Below are positions 56,625 through 64,000 of a DNA stretch of 64,000 nucleotides, in pieces. The stretch's first letter is position 1; every line of letters starts with the position of its first letter. The notes below the pieces were generated by a model that saw only the letters and a list, made by a program, of their open reading frames with translations, made no database searches and had not been told where the DNA came from. A program made the position numbers and the translations under genes. The DNA is from an uncultured Lachnospiraceae bacterium (GTDB lineage Bacteria > Bacillota > Clostridia > Lachnospirales > Lachnospiraceae): positions 1 to 64,000 of the forward strand of contig CANCYO010000004.1 in assembly GCA_947382415.1 (NCBI GenBank). Direction: 5' to 3'.

Positions 56625-57329
56625 ATGTCATATTGTGTAAATTGCGGTGTAGAGCTGGACGTTGGCGCAGGGAAATGTCCATTGTGTGATACTCCGGTGA
56701 TCAATCCCGGAGAGCTTGAAAAAAGGATGGCGGCTCAGCCCTTTCCGGAGCGGAAGGGAGCGGTGGAGCCGCCTGACAGAAAGGATCTGGCGGTGTTTGT
56801 GTCAGTCTTTGTGCTGGCCACGGCAGTTACCTGCGGACTGTTGAATATTTTAGTCTTTTCTAAAGTATGGTGGTCTCTGGCTGTGATCGGGGGCTGCGTG
56901 GTTTTGTGGGTAGGCCTGTTTCCGCTTGTGATCTACAGGAAATTATCTGTGTACAGTTCACTGTTTTTGGACGGGCTGGCGGTGGCGCTGTATCTGTATC
57001 TGCTGGCGCGCATGATCGGCGTCTATGGTTGGTATTATGGCCTGGGGCTGCCCATTGCGGCTCTGGCTACGGCAGTGGCGGAGCTTCTGGCCGTCTGTAT
57101 CAAATGTCTGCCCCGTTCTTTCTTAAGTATCTGTCTGTATCTCGACGGGGCTGTGGGAATCACCTGTCTGGGTCTGGAACTGCTGATAGACAGATATCTG
57201 AGGGGGGACTATGTGCTGGGCTGGTCTGCGGTGGTGCTGACGGTCTGCATGATTCTGGGAATTACCATCGGTACGCTTTTGTCCCGCAGAAGACTGAGGG
57301 GAGAGGTGCGAAGGAGACTCCATTTTTAA
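56625..57329 (+). CDS. DUF6320-type membrane protein with N-terminal zinc ribbon
   Basis: A 234-residue protein. Residues 4-22 form a zinc ribbon (YCVNCGVEL and CPLCDTPV, two CxxC pairs) on the cytoplasmic side, followed by about six hydrophobic helices from residue 52 to 220. I assign it to the DUF6320 type by layout. Function is unknown. It lies between the acyltransferase and the esterase and is probably co-transcribed and co-functional with them, perhaps handling the acylated lipid product. Confidence 0.75.
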   Translation: MSYCVNCGVELDVGAGKCPLCDTPVINPGELEKRMAAQPFPERKGAVEPPDRKDLAVFVSVFVLATAVTCGLLNILVFSKVWWSLAVIGGCVVLWVGLFPLVIYRKLSVYSSLFLDGLAVALYLYLLARMIGVYGWYYGLGLPIAALATAVAELLAVCIKCLPRSFLSICLYLDGAVGITCLGLELLIDRYLRGDYVLGWSAVVLTVCMILGITIGTLLSRRRLRGEVRRRLHF

Positions 57330-57357
57330 AATACTGATTTCCGGGAGGAATACGTAT

Positions 57358-58248
57358 ATGGCTGGGAAGTATAATCAGAATTTAATGCAGTTGATCCGGC
57401 GTGTGCATGGGATCGTGGAAAATGCGGATCTGGAAAAGCACAGACAGTCTCAGGATTATATCGGGGCGATTCTGGGCAATACCAGAGAGATCAGCTTTCG
57501 GGAGATCCGGATCGGAACCATGTATGCAGAGTGGGTCAGCGTCAATCGGGCGCATATGAAAAAGTATGTGATCCTGCACTGTCATGGCGGCGGGTATTCC
57601 ACGGGGAGCAGTCTGTATGCCAGAACGCTGACTACAAAACTGGCGGCTTCCACTTCCATGGACGTGCTCTGCTTTGACTACAGGCTGGCCCCGGAGCATC
57701 CTTATCCCGCGGCTGTGGAGGACGTCATGGAGGTGTGGAATTATCTGATGCTGCTGGGCTATGGGGCCCGGGATGTGATCGTCACCGGGGATTCCGCGGG
57801 AGGGAATCTGGCGCTTGCCCTGCTTTTGCAGCTCAAGCAGGAGGAGAGGCTTCTGCCCAGAGGAGTGGTGTTGATGTCGCCCTGGACGGATCTGACCTCG
57901 TCGGGCAAGTCTTTTACGGATAAAGCGGAGCTGGACCCGGTGTTAAATCGGGATTATATCGACAGGATGGTGGCTGCTTACGCGGAGAGGCAGGAGCTTG
58001 ACAATCCGATGATCTCACCGTTGTTTGGTGATTTTTCGGGGTTTCCGCCTGTTTATATTCAGGTCGGGGAAAATGAGATCCTGTTGAGCGATGCCAAAAG
58101 GCTGTATAAAAAGCTGCTGGAGGCGGGAGTTTCCGCCCGGCTGGAAGTATTTGACGGCATGTGGCATGTATTTCAGATGTCTCCTTTTAAGGCGGCGGCG
58201 GAAGCCATGGATAAGAATGCAGAATTTATATATGATATTTGCAGATAA
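57358..58248 (+). CDS. Alpha/beta hydrolase, hormone-sensitive-lipase family esterase
   Basis: A 296-residue carboxylesterase. The oxyanion motif HCHGGGYSTGSS, nucleophile elbow VTGDSAGGNLAL with catalytic Ser, the YRLAPEHPYPAA segment, and the catalytic His in DGMWHVFQM are visible. It has no signal peptide. It probably cleaves short or medium acyl esters, and in this operon may reverse or balance the upstream acyltransferase. GGGAGG lies upstream of the ATG. Confidence 0.9.
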   Translation: MAGKYNQNLMQLIRRVHGIVENADLEKHRQSQDYIGAILGNTREISFREIRIGTMYAEWVSVNRAHMKKYVILHCHGGGYSTGSSLYARTLTTKLAASTSMDVLCFDYRLAPEHPYPAAVEDVMEVWNYLMLLGYGARDVIVTGDSAGGNLALALLLQLKQEERLLPRGVVLMSPWTDLTSSGKSFTDKAELDPVLNRDYIDRMVAAYAERQELDNPMISPLFGDFSGFPPVYIQVGENEILLSDAKRLYKKLLEAGVSARLEVFDGMWHVFQMSPFKAAAEAMDKNAEFIYDICR

Positions 58249-58347
58249 CGGAAAGGAATTTTATAAAGCGCACAGAATATCATTTATAGGACGGTTTAGG
58301 AGAAGGCTTGACACCATGGCTTAAGGCCGGTTGGAGGTAGAGCGGAT

Positions 58348-59352
58348 ATGACGATCAGAGAGAATTTGGAGCAGTGGGAGGAGGACTATTTAAGTCCGTA
58401 TGCTGCCAAGAGCAAAAATTCAAAGGGGAGGCTCAGGGAAGAGACGGAGTGTGACATCCGTCCGGTCTTTCAGCGGGACAGGGATCGCATCATACACTGT
58501 AAAGCGTTCCGCCGCCTGAAGGACAAGACTCAGGTGTTTCTGACGCCGGAGGGAGACCATTACCGCACCAGACTGACCCACACGCTGGAAGTGTCCCAGA
58601 ATGCCAGAACCATAGCCAAAGCCCTGAAGCTTAACGAGGAGCTGGTGGAGGCCATCGCACTGGGCCATGATCTGGGCCATACGCCCTTCGGACATGCGGG
58701 AGAGCGGGCATTGAACCGGGTCTGTCCTCTTGGGTTTGACCACAGCGTACAGAGTGTGCGCACGGTGGACAGGCTTGAAAAGAACGGTCATGGCCTCAAT
58801 CTCACCTATGAGGTGCGGGACGGGATCCTGAATCATCAGACCAGCGGCAGACCCCATACTCTGGAAGGAAAGGTGGTGCGCCTCTCGGACAAGATCGCCT
58901 ACATACATCATGATATGGACGATGCGGTGCGGGCGGGGATCCTTCGGGAGAGCGATGTGCCGGAGGAGATCCGGGCGGTGCTGGGTTCCACGCCGGGGGA
59001 GCGGCTGGACTGCTTTATTCATGATATCGTCACCAACAGTATGGATCAGAATGATATCATCATGTCGGAACAGGTGGGCAGGGCCATGCGTGATATCCGG
59101 CAGTTTATGTTTGACAATGTCTACAAGAATCCCATCGCCAAGAGCGAGGAGATCAAGGCGGAGATGTTGATGGAGACGCTCTATCATCATTATATGACGC
59201 ATGTGGACGCTATGCCGGAGGAGTTTTTGCGGCTGTTGTCTGAGGGCGAACCCAGAGAACAGGTGGTCTGCGACTATGTGGGAGCCATGACGGATCGCTT
59301 TGCCATCGCGCTTTACAGCGATATCTTTGTGCCGAAGTCCTGGCAGATATGA
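58348..59352 (+). CDS. dgt: Deoxyguanosinetriphosphate triphosphohydrolase
   Basis: A 334-residue HD-domain enzyme that hydrolyses dGTP (or other dNTPs) to nucleoside and triphosphate, controlling dNTP pools. Metal ligands: His in RLTHTLEVSQ and the HD pair in LGHDLGHTPFGHAGE; the Asp ligand is in VRLSDKIAYIHHDMDDA. It is of the shorter Gram-positive type. It stands 49 bases before dnaG, so nucleotide supply and replication genes are grouped. TTGGAGG lies upstream of the ATG. Confidence 0.94.
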   Translation: MTIRENLEQWEEDYLSPYAAKSKNSKGRLREETECDIRPVFQRDRDRIIHCKAFRRLKDKTQVFLTPEGDHYRTRLTHTLEVSQNARTIAKALKLNEELVEAIALGHDLGHTPFGHAGERALNRVCPLGFDHSVQSVRTVDRLEKNGHGLNLTYEVRDGILNHQTSGRPHTLEGKVVRLSDKIAYIHHDMDDAVRAGILRESDVPEEIRAVLGSTPGERLDCFIHDIVTNSMDQNDIIMSEQVGRAMRDIRQFMFDNVYKNPIAKSEEIKAEMLMETLYHHYMTHVDAMPEEFLRLLSEGEPREQVVCDYVGAMTDRFAIALYSDIFVPKSWQI

Positions 59353-59401
59353 CAGAGTGCCGGCGCGACGGCCCGGCAGATATGAGAAAGAGGAAACCGA
59401 T

Positions 59402-61174
59402 ATGTACTACCCTGAGGAGCTGGTCGAAGAGATCAGATTAAAAAATGATATAGTGGGCGTGGTATCGGGTTATGTGAGGCTGCAGAAAAAGGGCGGCAAC
59501 CACTGGGGGTGCTGTCCCTTTCACAATGAGAAGACGCCTTCCTTTGCCGTGTCGGAGAGTAAGCAGATGTATCATTGTTTTGGCTGCGGAGTCAGCGGCA
59601 ATGTGTATACCTTTGTGATGCAATATGAAAATTACAGTTTTCCGGAGGCCGTGAAAATGCTGGCGGAGCGGGCCGGGGTCAATCTGCCGGAGGTGGAATA
59701 CTCCGCGGAGGAAAAGCGGCGCGCGGGCAGGCGGGCGAGGCTTCTGGAAGTCAATAAGGAGGCGGCGAAGTTTTTTTATTATCAGCTTCGCGCCCCTCAG
59801 GGCGAGATCGGGAAAAAATATCTGGAGAAACGTGCCCTGTCCGACGAAACCATACATAAATTCGGGCTGGGCTATGCGGGAAAGAGCGGCGCCTCGCTGG
59901 TGGAGTACCTGCGGAGCAAAGGCTTTGAGGATGAGCTGATCCACGAGGCGGGGCTTGCCAACAACTCCGAGCGCCACGGACTCCTGAGCCAGTTCTGGAA
60001 TCGGGTGATGTTTCCCATACAGGATATCAATCACCGGGTCATCGGCTTTGGCGGGCGGGTGATGGGAGACGGAGAGCCCAAATATCTGAATTCACCGGAG
60101 ACACCGGTTTTTGATAAAAGGCGTAATCTGTACGGCCTGAACTTTGCCAGAACGGCCCGCAGCGGGAACCTGATCATCTGTGAGGGCTATATGGATGTGA
60201 TCGCCATGCATCAGGCGGGCTTCACTCAGGCGGTGGCTTCGCTTGGCACGGCGTTTACGCCGGAGCAGGCAAATCTCATGAGGCGCTATACCGACAATGT
60301 GCTCCTGGCCTATGACAGCGACGGCGCGGGGGTAAAGGCTGCCCTCCGGGGGATCGGAATCTTGCGGGAAGCTGGATTGACCGGACGGGTCATCAGTATG
60401 AAGCCCTACAAAGACCCGGATGAATTTATCAAAAACGAGGGCAGGGACGCCTTTTTGCAGCGCATCGATCAGGCGGAAAATAGTTTCTTTTTTGAGATCA
60501 GAGTTCTCGCGGAGCAGTACAATATGCAGGATCCCGAACAGAAGACCAGATTCCACCGGGAGATCGCCAAGAAGCTGTGCGGATTTTCCGAGGAGGTGGA
60601 GCGGGAAAATTATCTGCAGGCCATCGCGGAAAAATATTTTATCGGTGCGGACAATCTGCGAAAGCTCGTGATCGGCTACGCGGCGGCAAACGGTTCCGTG
60701 CGGCCTGTGGAGCGCCCAAAGAGCGGCATTTCCCGCACACCGGATCCGGAGGAGAATGCGCGAAAGCCTCAGCGGCTTCTGCTCACCTGGCTGGTGGACG
60801 AGCCGGGGCTTTATCAGAAGATTAAGCAGTATATCTCACCGGAGGACTTCACAGAGGAGCTTTATCAAAAGGTCGCGGAGCGGCTTTTTGCCGAGTTGGA
60901 GCAGGGAAAGAGCCAGCCTGCAGGCATCATCAGCATGTTTGAGGATGAGGAGGAACAGAGGCAGGCGGCGGAGCTTTTTCACACGACGCTGCCCCATCTT
61001 GAGACCAGACAGGAGCGGGAGAAGGCATTTCATGATATTCTGTTATCGGTAAAGCGGAACAGTTATGAGTATTACACGGCCAGACTGGGCATGGACGTCA
61101 ATGCCCTGAATCGGGTCGTCGAGGGCAAGAAAGCGTTGGAAACACTGGCAAAAACGCATATTTCCCTGGAATAA
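59402..61174 (+). CDS. dnaG: DNA primase
   Basis: Makes RNA primers at the replication fork. The 590-residue protein has the CHC2-type zinc finger (CCPFHNEKTPSF, YHCFGCGVSG), the DnaG catalytic Toprim core (LIICEGYMDVIAMHQAGF, LAYDSDGAG) and a C-terminal DnaB-binding helical domain (about 450-590). ATG 59402 is used; GAGGAAA lies upstream and the sequence MYYPEELVEEIRLKNDIV is the family start. It is between dgt and rpoD, as in macromolecular-synthesis operons. Confidence 0.97.
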   Translation: MYYPEELVEEIRLKNDIVGVVSGYVRLQKKGGNHWGCCPFHNEKTPSFAVSESKQMYHCFGCGVSGNVYTFVMQYENYSFPEAVKMLAERAGVNLPEVEYSAEEKRRAGRRARLLEVNKEAAKFFYYQLRAPQGEIGKKYLEKRALSDETIHKFGLGYAGKSGASLVEYLRSKGFEDELIHEAGLANNSERHGLLSQFWNRVMFPIQDINHRVIGFGGRVMGDGEPKYLNSPETPVFDKRRNLYGLNFARTARSGNLIICEGYMDVIAMHQAGFTQAVASLGTAFTPEQANLMRRYTDNVLLAYDSDGAGVKAALRGIGILREAGLTGRVISMKPYKDPDEFIKNEGRDAFLQRIDQAENSFFFEIRVLAEQYNMQDPEQKTRFHREIAKKLCGFSEEVERENYLQAIAEKYFIGADNLRKLVIGYAAANGSVRPVERPKSGISRTPDPEENARKPQRLLLTWLVDEPGLYQKIKQYISPEDFTEELYQKVAERLFAELEQGKSQPAGIISMFEDEEEQRQAAELFHTTLPHLETRQEREKAFHDILLSVKRNSYEYYTARLGMDVNALNRVVEGKKALETLAKTHISLE

Positions 61175-61248
61175 GGTCAAGAATAAGTGCAAAATATGCT
61201 CGAAATATACCAAAAGAATAGAACACCCAGGAAGGATGGAACTACAAA

Positions 61249-62361
61249 ATGGACGAAAACACACAGGCCAAATTTGACGAGAAGGTAAAAGAGCTTCTGG
61301 CGGCTGCAAAAAAGAAGAAAAACGTGTTGGAATATCAGGAGATCAACGAGTTTTTTGCCGATATGCAGCTTGAGGAGGAGCAGTTCGAGAAGATTTTAGA
61401 GGTTCTGGATCAGAACAATGTGGACGTGCTGCGCATCACGGAGGATGATGATATCGACGATGAAGAGATCATTCTCAGCGAAGAGGACGAGGTGGATGTG
61501 GAGAACATCGATCTCTCCGTGCCCGACGGCATCAGCATTGAGGATCCTGTCCGTATGTATCTGAAGGAGATCGGCAAGGTGCCTCTGTTGTCTGCTGAGG
61601 AAGAGATCGAGCTGGCAAAGCGGATGGAGTTGGGAGATCAGGAGGCCAAAAAGCGTCTGGCGGAGGCGAATCTGCGTCTTGTGGTCAGCATTGCCAAGCG
61701 CTATGTGGGGCGCGGTATGCTCTTTCTCGATCTGATCCAGGAGGGGAATCTGGGTCTGATCAAAGCGGTGGAAAAGTTTGATTACCGCAAGGGATATAAA
61801 TTCTCTACCTATGCCACATGGTGGATCAGGCAGGCTATCACCCGCGCCATAGCGGATCAGGCCAGAACCATTCGTATTCCGGTACACATGGTGGAGACCA
61901 TCAACAAGCTGATCCGCGTGAGCAGACAGCTTTTGCAGGAGCTGGGCAGAGAGCCTTCCCCCGACGAGATCGCCGAGGAGATGAGTATGCCTGTGGAGCG
62001 TGTGCGGGAAATATTGAAGATCAGCCAGGAGCCGGTATCTCTGGAGACGCCCATCGGCGAGGAGGAGGACAGTCATCTGGGCGACTTTATACAGGATGAT
62101 AATGTGCCCGTACCCGCGGATGCGGCTGCCTTTACGCTGTTAAAGGAGCAGCTTGTGGAGGTTCTGGGGACGCTGACAGAGCGTGAGCAGAAGGTGCTCA
62201 GACTCCGCTTTGGTCTGGACGACGGGCGCGCCCGCACATTGGAGGAAGTGGGCAAGGAATTCAATGTCACCCGTGAGCGCATCCGTCAGATTGAGGCGAA
62301 GGCGCTGCGAAAGCTTCGTCATCCCAGCCGCAGCCGTAAGCTGAAGGATTATCTGGACTGA
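61249..62361 (+). CDS. rpoD: RNA polymerase primary sigma factor
   Basis: The 370-residue housekeeping sigma factor. Region 1.2 is DPVRMYLKEIG, region 2 has NLRLVVSIAKRY, FLDLIQEGN and the -10-reading YKFSTYATWWIRQAI, and region 4 has LTEREQKVLRLRFGL and VTRERIRQIEAKAL for the -35. The N-terminal region 1.1 is acidic. It should read the TTGACA/TATAAT promoters listed here. The stop overlaps the trmK start by one base (TGATG). Confidence 0.98.
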   Translation: MDENTQAKFDEKVKELLAAAKKKKNVLEYQEINEFFADMQLEEEQFEKILEVLDQNNVDVLRITEDDDIDDEEIILSEEDEVDVENIDLSVPDGISIEDPVRMYLKEIGKVPLLSAEEEIELAKRMELGDQEAKKRLAEANLRLVVSIAKRYVGRGMLFLDLIQEGNLGLIKAVEKFDYRKGYKFSTYATWWIRQAITRAIADQARTIRIPVHMVETINKLIRVSRQLLQELGREPSPDEIAEEMSMPVERVREILKISQEPVSLETPIGEEEDSHLGDFIQDDNVPVPADAAAFTLLKEQLVEVLGTLTEREQKVLRLRFGLDDGRARTLEEVGKEFNVTRERIRQIEAKALRKLRHPSRSRKLKDYLD

Positions 62362-63107
62362 TGGCCGTGCAGATATCCTGCAGATTAAAGGCGCTGGCCG
62401 ATCTGGTGACGCCGGGGAATGTGGCCGCGGACGTGGGCTGCGACCATGGCTTTTTGTCCATTTATCTCATCGAGCAGGGAATCAGTCCGCGGGTGATCGC
62501 AGGCGATGTGCGCAAGGGGCCGCTGTCTGCCGCGAGGGCGCATGTGGCACAGCGGGGACTTTCGGCATACATAGAGACGCGGCTTTCGGACGGGCTTTCT
62601 GAGTATCGTCCCGGGGAGGCGCAGACGCTGATCTGTGCAGGAATGGGCGGCAGGCTGATGCAGCGCATTATATTGCAGGGCATGGAGACTGCAAAGGCTT
62701 TTCGGGAGCTGATCCTGCAGCCGCAGTCGGAGCTTTGGCAGTTTCGGGTATTTTTGCGGGAGCAGGGCTTTTCGGTGACGGATGAGAATATATTGAAGGA
62801 GGACGGCAAGTATTATTTTCTGTTCCGTGTGACGCCCGGAGAGGGGACGGCGCAGGGAGACAGGCTGGGGGATAAATATGGAGCCGGACTTCTCAGGGAG
62901 CGGGATCCGCTGCTGCGGGAATTTCTGGAGAAGACTCTGGCAGGCTGCGAGGCCATTCGGGAGGAAATGCTTGTTCAGCGCAGAGAGCGGGGCGGCAGTG
63001 TGCGGCTGGAGGAAGGGCTTCGGGAGAATGAGACGGAGATCGAAGATCTGCGGGCGGCTCTGGCGCTGTATACACCGGAGGGCCCACAGGGAAGGTATAC
63101 GGTATAG
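62361..63107 (+). CDS. trmK: tRNA (adenine22-N1)-methyltransferase
   Basis: A 248-residue SAM-dependent enzyme that methylates A22 of tRNAs. The Rossmann motif is VAADVGCDHGFLSIYL, the next acidic residue is in IAGDVRKGPL and the catalytic region is ICAGMGGRLM. The C-terminal helical domain (about 165-240) is typical. TrmK next to rpoD is a common Bacillota arrangement, and the one-base overlap implies coupling. Confidence 0.93.
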   Translation: MAVQISCRLKALADLVTPGNVAADVGCDHGFLSIYLIEQGISPRVIAGDVRKGPLSAARAHVAQRGLSAYIETRLSDGLSEYRPGEAQTLICAGMGGRLMQRIILQGMETAKAFRELILQPQSELWQFRVFLREQGFSVTDENILKEDGKYYFLFRVTPGEGTAQGDRLGDKYGAGLLRERDPLLREFLEKTLAGCEAIREEMLVQRRERGGSVRLEEGLRENETEIEDLRAALALYTPEGPQGRYTV

Positions 63108-63137
63108 ATAAAAAATGAAGGAAGAAGGGTGCAAGGT

Positions 63138-64000
63138 ATGGTTACAGTGACAGTGGAGGGAGTACAGAGACAGGTTCCCAGGGGAACTACTTATGAGACG
63201 GTAGTACAGGAGTTTCAGCCTCAATATGATAATATGATCGCGGTGGTCGCAGCAAATGGCAGGATCCGGGAGCTCTTTAAGAAGATCAATCGGGATTGTA
63301 CAGTCACATTCTTTACGCTGCAGGATGATGTGGGACATAAGACCTATGTGCGTACTGCCACCATGTTGTTTTTCAAGGCGGTGTTTGATGTGTTCGGGGC
63401 TGTGTGCGCCCAGAACTGCAGAGTGGAGTTTGCCGTAGGGCACGGATATTTTGTCAATCCCGGGGAAATGATCGAGCCCACGGAGGAAAATGCGCAGAAG
63501 ATCAAGAGGCGTATGCTGGAGCTGGCGGAGGCCGGCACTCCTTTTATGAAGCGTACCTGCCCGCTGGACGAGGCCATGGATCTGTTCAAGAGACAGGGCA
63601 TGAAGGATAAGGAAAAGCTGTTCCGCTATCGCATGAATTCTCAGGTGAATATCTATGAGATTGAGGGCTATTATGATTATTATTACGGTTATATGCTGCC
63701 CAATGCGGGATATGTGAAATACTTTGATGTGATCAATTATGAGAGCGGATTTATGCTGCTTCTGCCCACGAGGAAGAAACCGCAGGCGGTGGAGCCTTTT
63801 CGGGAACAGAAGAAGCTGTTTGAAACGCTGGAGGCCTCTGAGAACTGGGGCAGCAGGATCGGCATCGAGAATGTGGGCGATCTGAACGACGAGATATGCA
63901 AGGGCTCCATGAGTGAGTTTATTCTCATGCATGAGGCGCAGCAGGAGCGCAAGATCGGCGAGATCGCAAGGGAGATCGTAAACAGAGAGGGCGTGAAGTT
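63138..64000 (+). CDS. Nucleoside/uridine kinase-like protein with N-terminal TGS and ThrRS-like domains (3' end outside window)
   Basis: The frame is open to the window edge (287 codons visible). It starts with a TGS domain (VTVTVEGVQRQVPRGTTYE) and continues with a region like the second additional domain of threonyl-tRNA synthetase (VEFAVGHGYFVNPGEMIEPT, KRTCPLDEAMDLF). In Bacillota this architecture precedes a P-loop uridine-kinase-like domain, which should lie just beyond 64000. The start ATG has AAGG upstream, close. Calling it a nucleoside kinase rests on the known architecture, since the kinase part is not visible. Confidence 0.85.
   Translation, partial: MVTVTVEGVQRQVPRGTTYETVVQEFQPQYDNMIAVVAANGRIRELFKKINRDCTVTFFTLQDDVGHKTYVRTATMLFFKAVFDVFGAVCAQNCRVEFAVGHGYFVNPGEMIEPTEENAQKIKRRMLELAEAGTPFMKRTCPLDEAMDLFKRQGMKDKEKLFRYRMNSQVNIYEIEGYYDYYYGYMLPNAGYVKYFDVINYESGFMLLLPTRKKPQAVEPFREQKKLFETLEASENWGSRIGIENVGDLNDEICKGSMSEFILMHEAQQERKIGEIAREIVNREGVK

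Noticed and set aside
55421..56704. A 427-codon minus-strand frame opposite the acyltransferase
   Set aside because: It runs across two sense genes and has no domain; the sense acyltransferase has a clear HHxxxDG motif.
62385..63932. A 515-codon open frame on the minus strand opposite trmK and the nucleoside kinase
   Set aside because: It is a codon-bias shadow: both sense genes match known families, and the antisense product has no domain and a low-complexity His/Leu composition.

Overview
The window is a chromosomal segment of a Gram-positive, anaerobic-type member of the Bacillota, most likely a Lachnospiraceae species. Pointers are the catalytic/non-catalytic glgC-glgD pair, a C_GCAxxG_C_C redox-type protein, a four-cysteine L31 ribosomal protein, DUF1385-prmC-prfA order, a CIRCE operator, Shine-Dalgarno sites close to AGGAGG, and sigma-A promoters close to TTGACA-N17-TATAAT. 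The taxonomic call is an inference from gene content; no rRNA is present. Base composition is moderate-to-high GC in the core genes and clearly AT-rich in two accessory patches (about 24.2-25.0 kb and 53.1-55.1 kb). Almost all genes lie on the + strand.

Layout. 0-4.4 kb: 3' part of feoB, a small cysteine-motif protein, enolase. 4.5-12.3 kb: an orphan solute-binding lipoprotein directly before a 1324-residue membrane hybrid histidine kinase, a decayed small membrane gene, and a polytopic GT-C-like protein. 12.4-23.6 kb: citrate synthase, a DUF2974 hydrolase overlapping a convergent class-I amidotransferase-type hydrolase, a YfhO protein, a small exported protein, a DUF1653 protein, a cytosolic 5'-nucleotidase, an SfsA-MutY fusion and a family-2 glycosyltransferase. 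23.6-25.0 kb: debris of a conjugative element (frameshifted CHC2-type gene) and an AT-rich membrane gene. 25.0-31.1 kb: PAP2 phosphatase (- strand), then rho, rpmE, yqhQ-like, prmC, prfA, ending in a 59-bp tandem duplication. 31.1-32.9 kb (- strand): a lipoprotein gene, a DNA-methyltransferase remnant and a RelE-type toxin-antitoxin pair.

33.1-44.6 kb is a + strand run: a giant J-like/TPR protein, an aldo/keto reductase, an IbrA/IbrB-like pair (PAPS-reductase-like DUF3440 plus ParB-like), an SbcD-like nuclease and an SbcC-like membrane-anchored ATPase (YhaO/YhaN type), and a PrsA-like foldase. 44.7-49.7 kb: CIRCE-controlled htpG with unusual acidic insertions, then glgC-glgD. 49.8-52.0 kb: a sugar O-acetyltransferase converging on a mannitol-dehydrogenase/fructuronate-reductase family gene. 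52.1-55.3 kb is an accessory stretch: a FliD-like orphan behind a sigma-28-like promoter and a leader with three GGA-bearing hairpins, a stand-alone FakA-like module, a second toxin-antitoxin pair, a truncated DUF4365 gene and tRNA-Leu(CAG). 55.3-64 kb: an acyltransferase/DUF6320/esterase trio, then dgt-dnaG-rpoD-trmK and the 5' part of a nucleoside kinase.

The strongest candidates for something not well described are the FliD-like gene with its apparent CsrA-type leader, the SfsA-MutY fusion, the ibrAB-yhaON grouping, the degenerate J-domain/TPR giant, the solute-binding-protein/hybrid-kinase pair and the acyltransferase/DUF6320/esterase trio. No CRISPR array, complete insertion sequence, rRNA or recognisable replication origin was seen.
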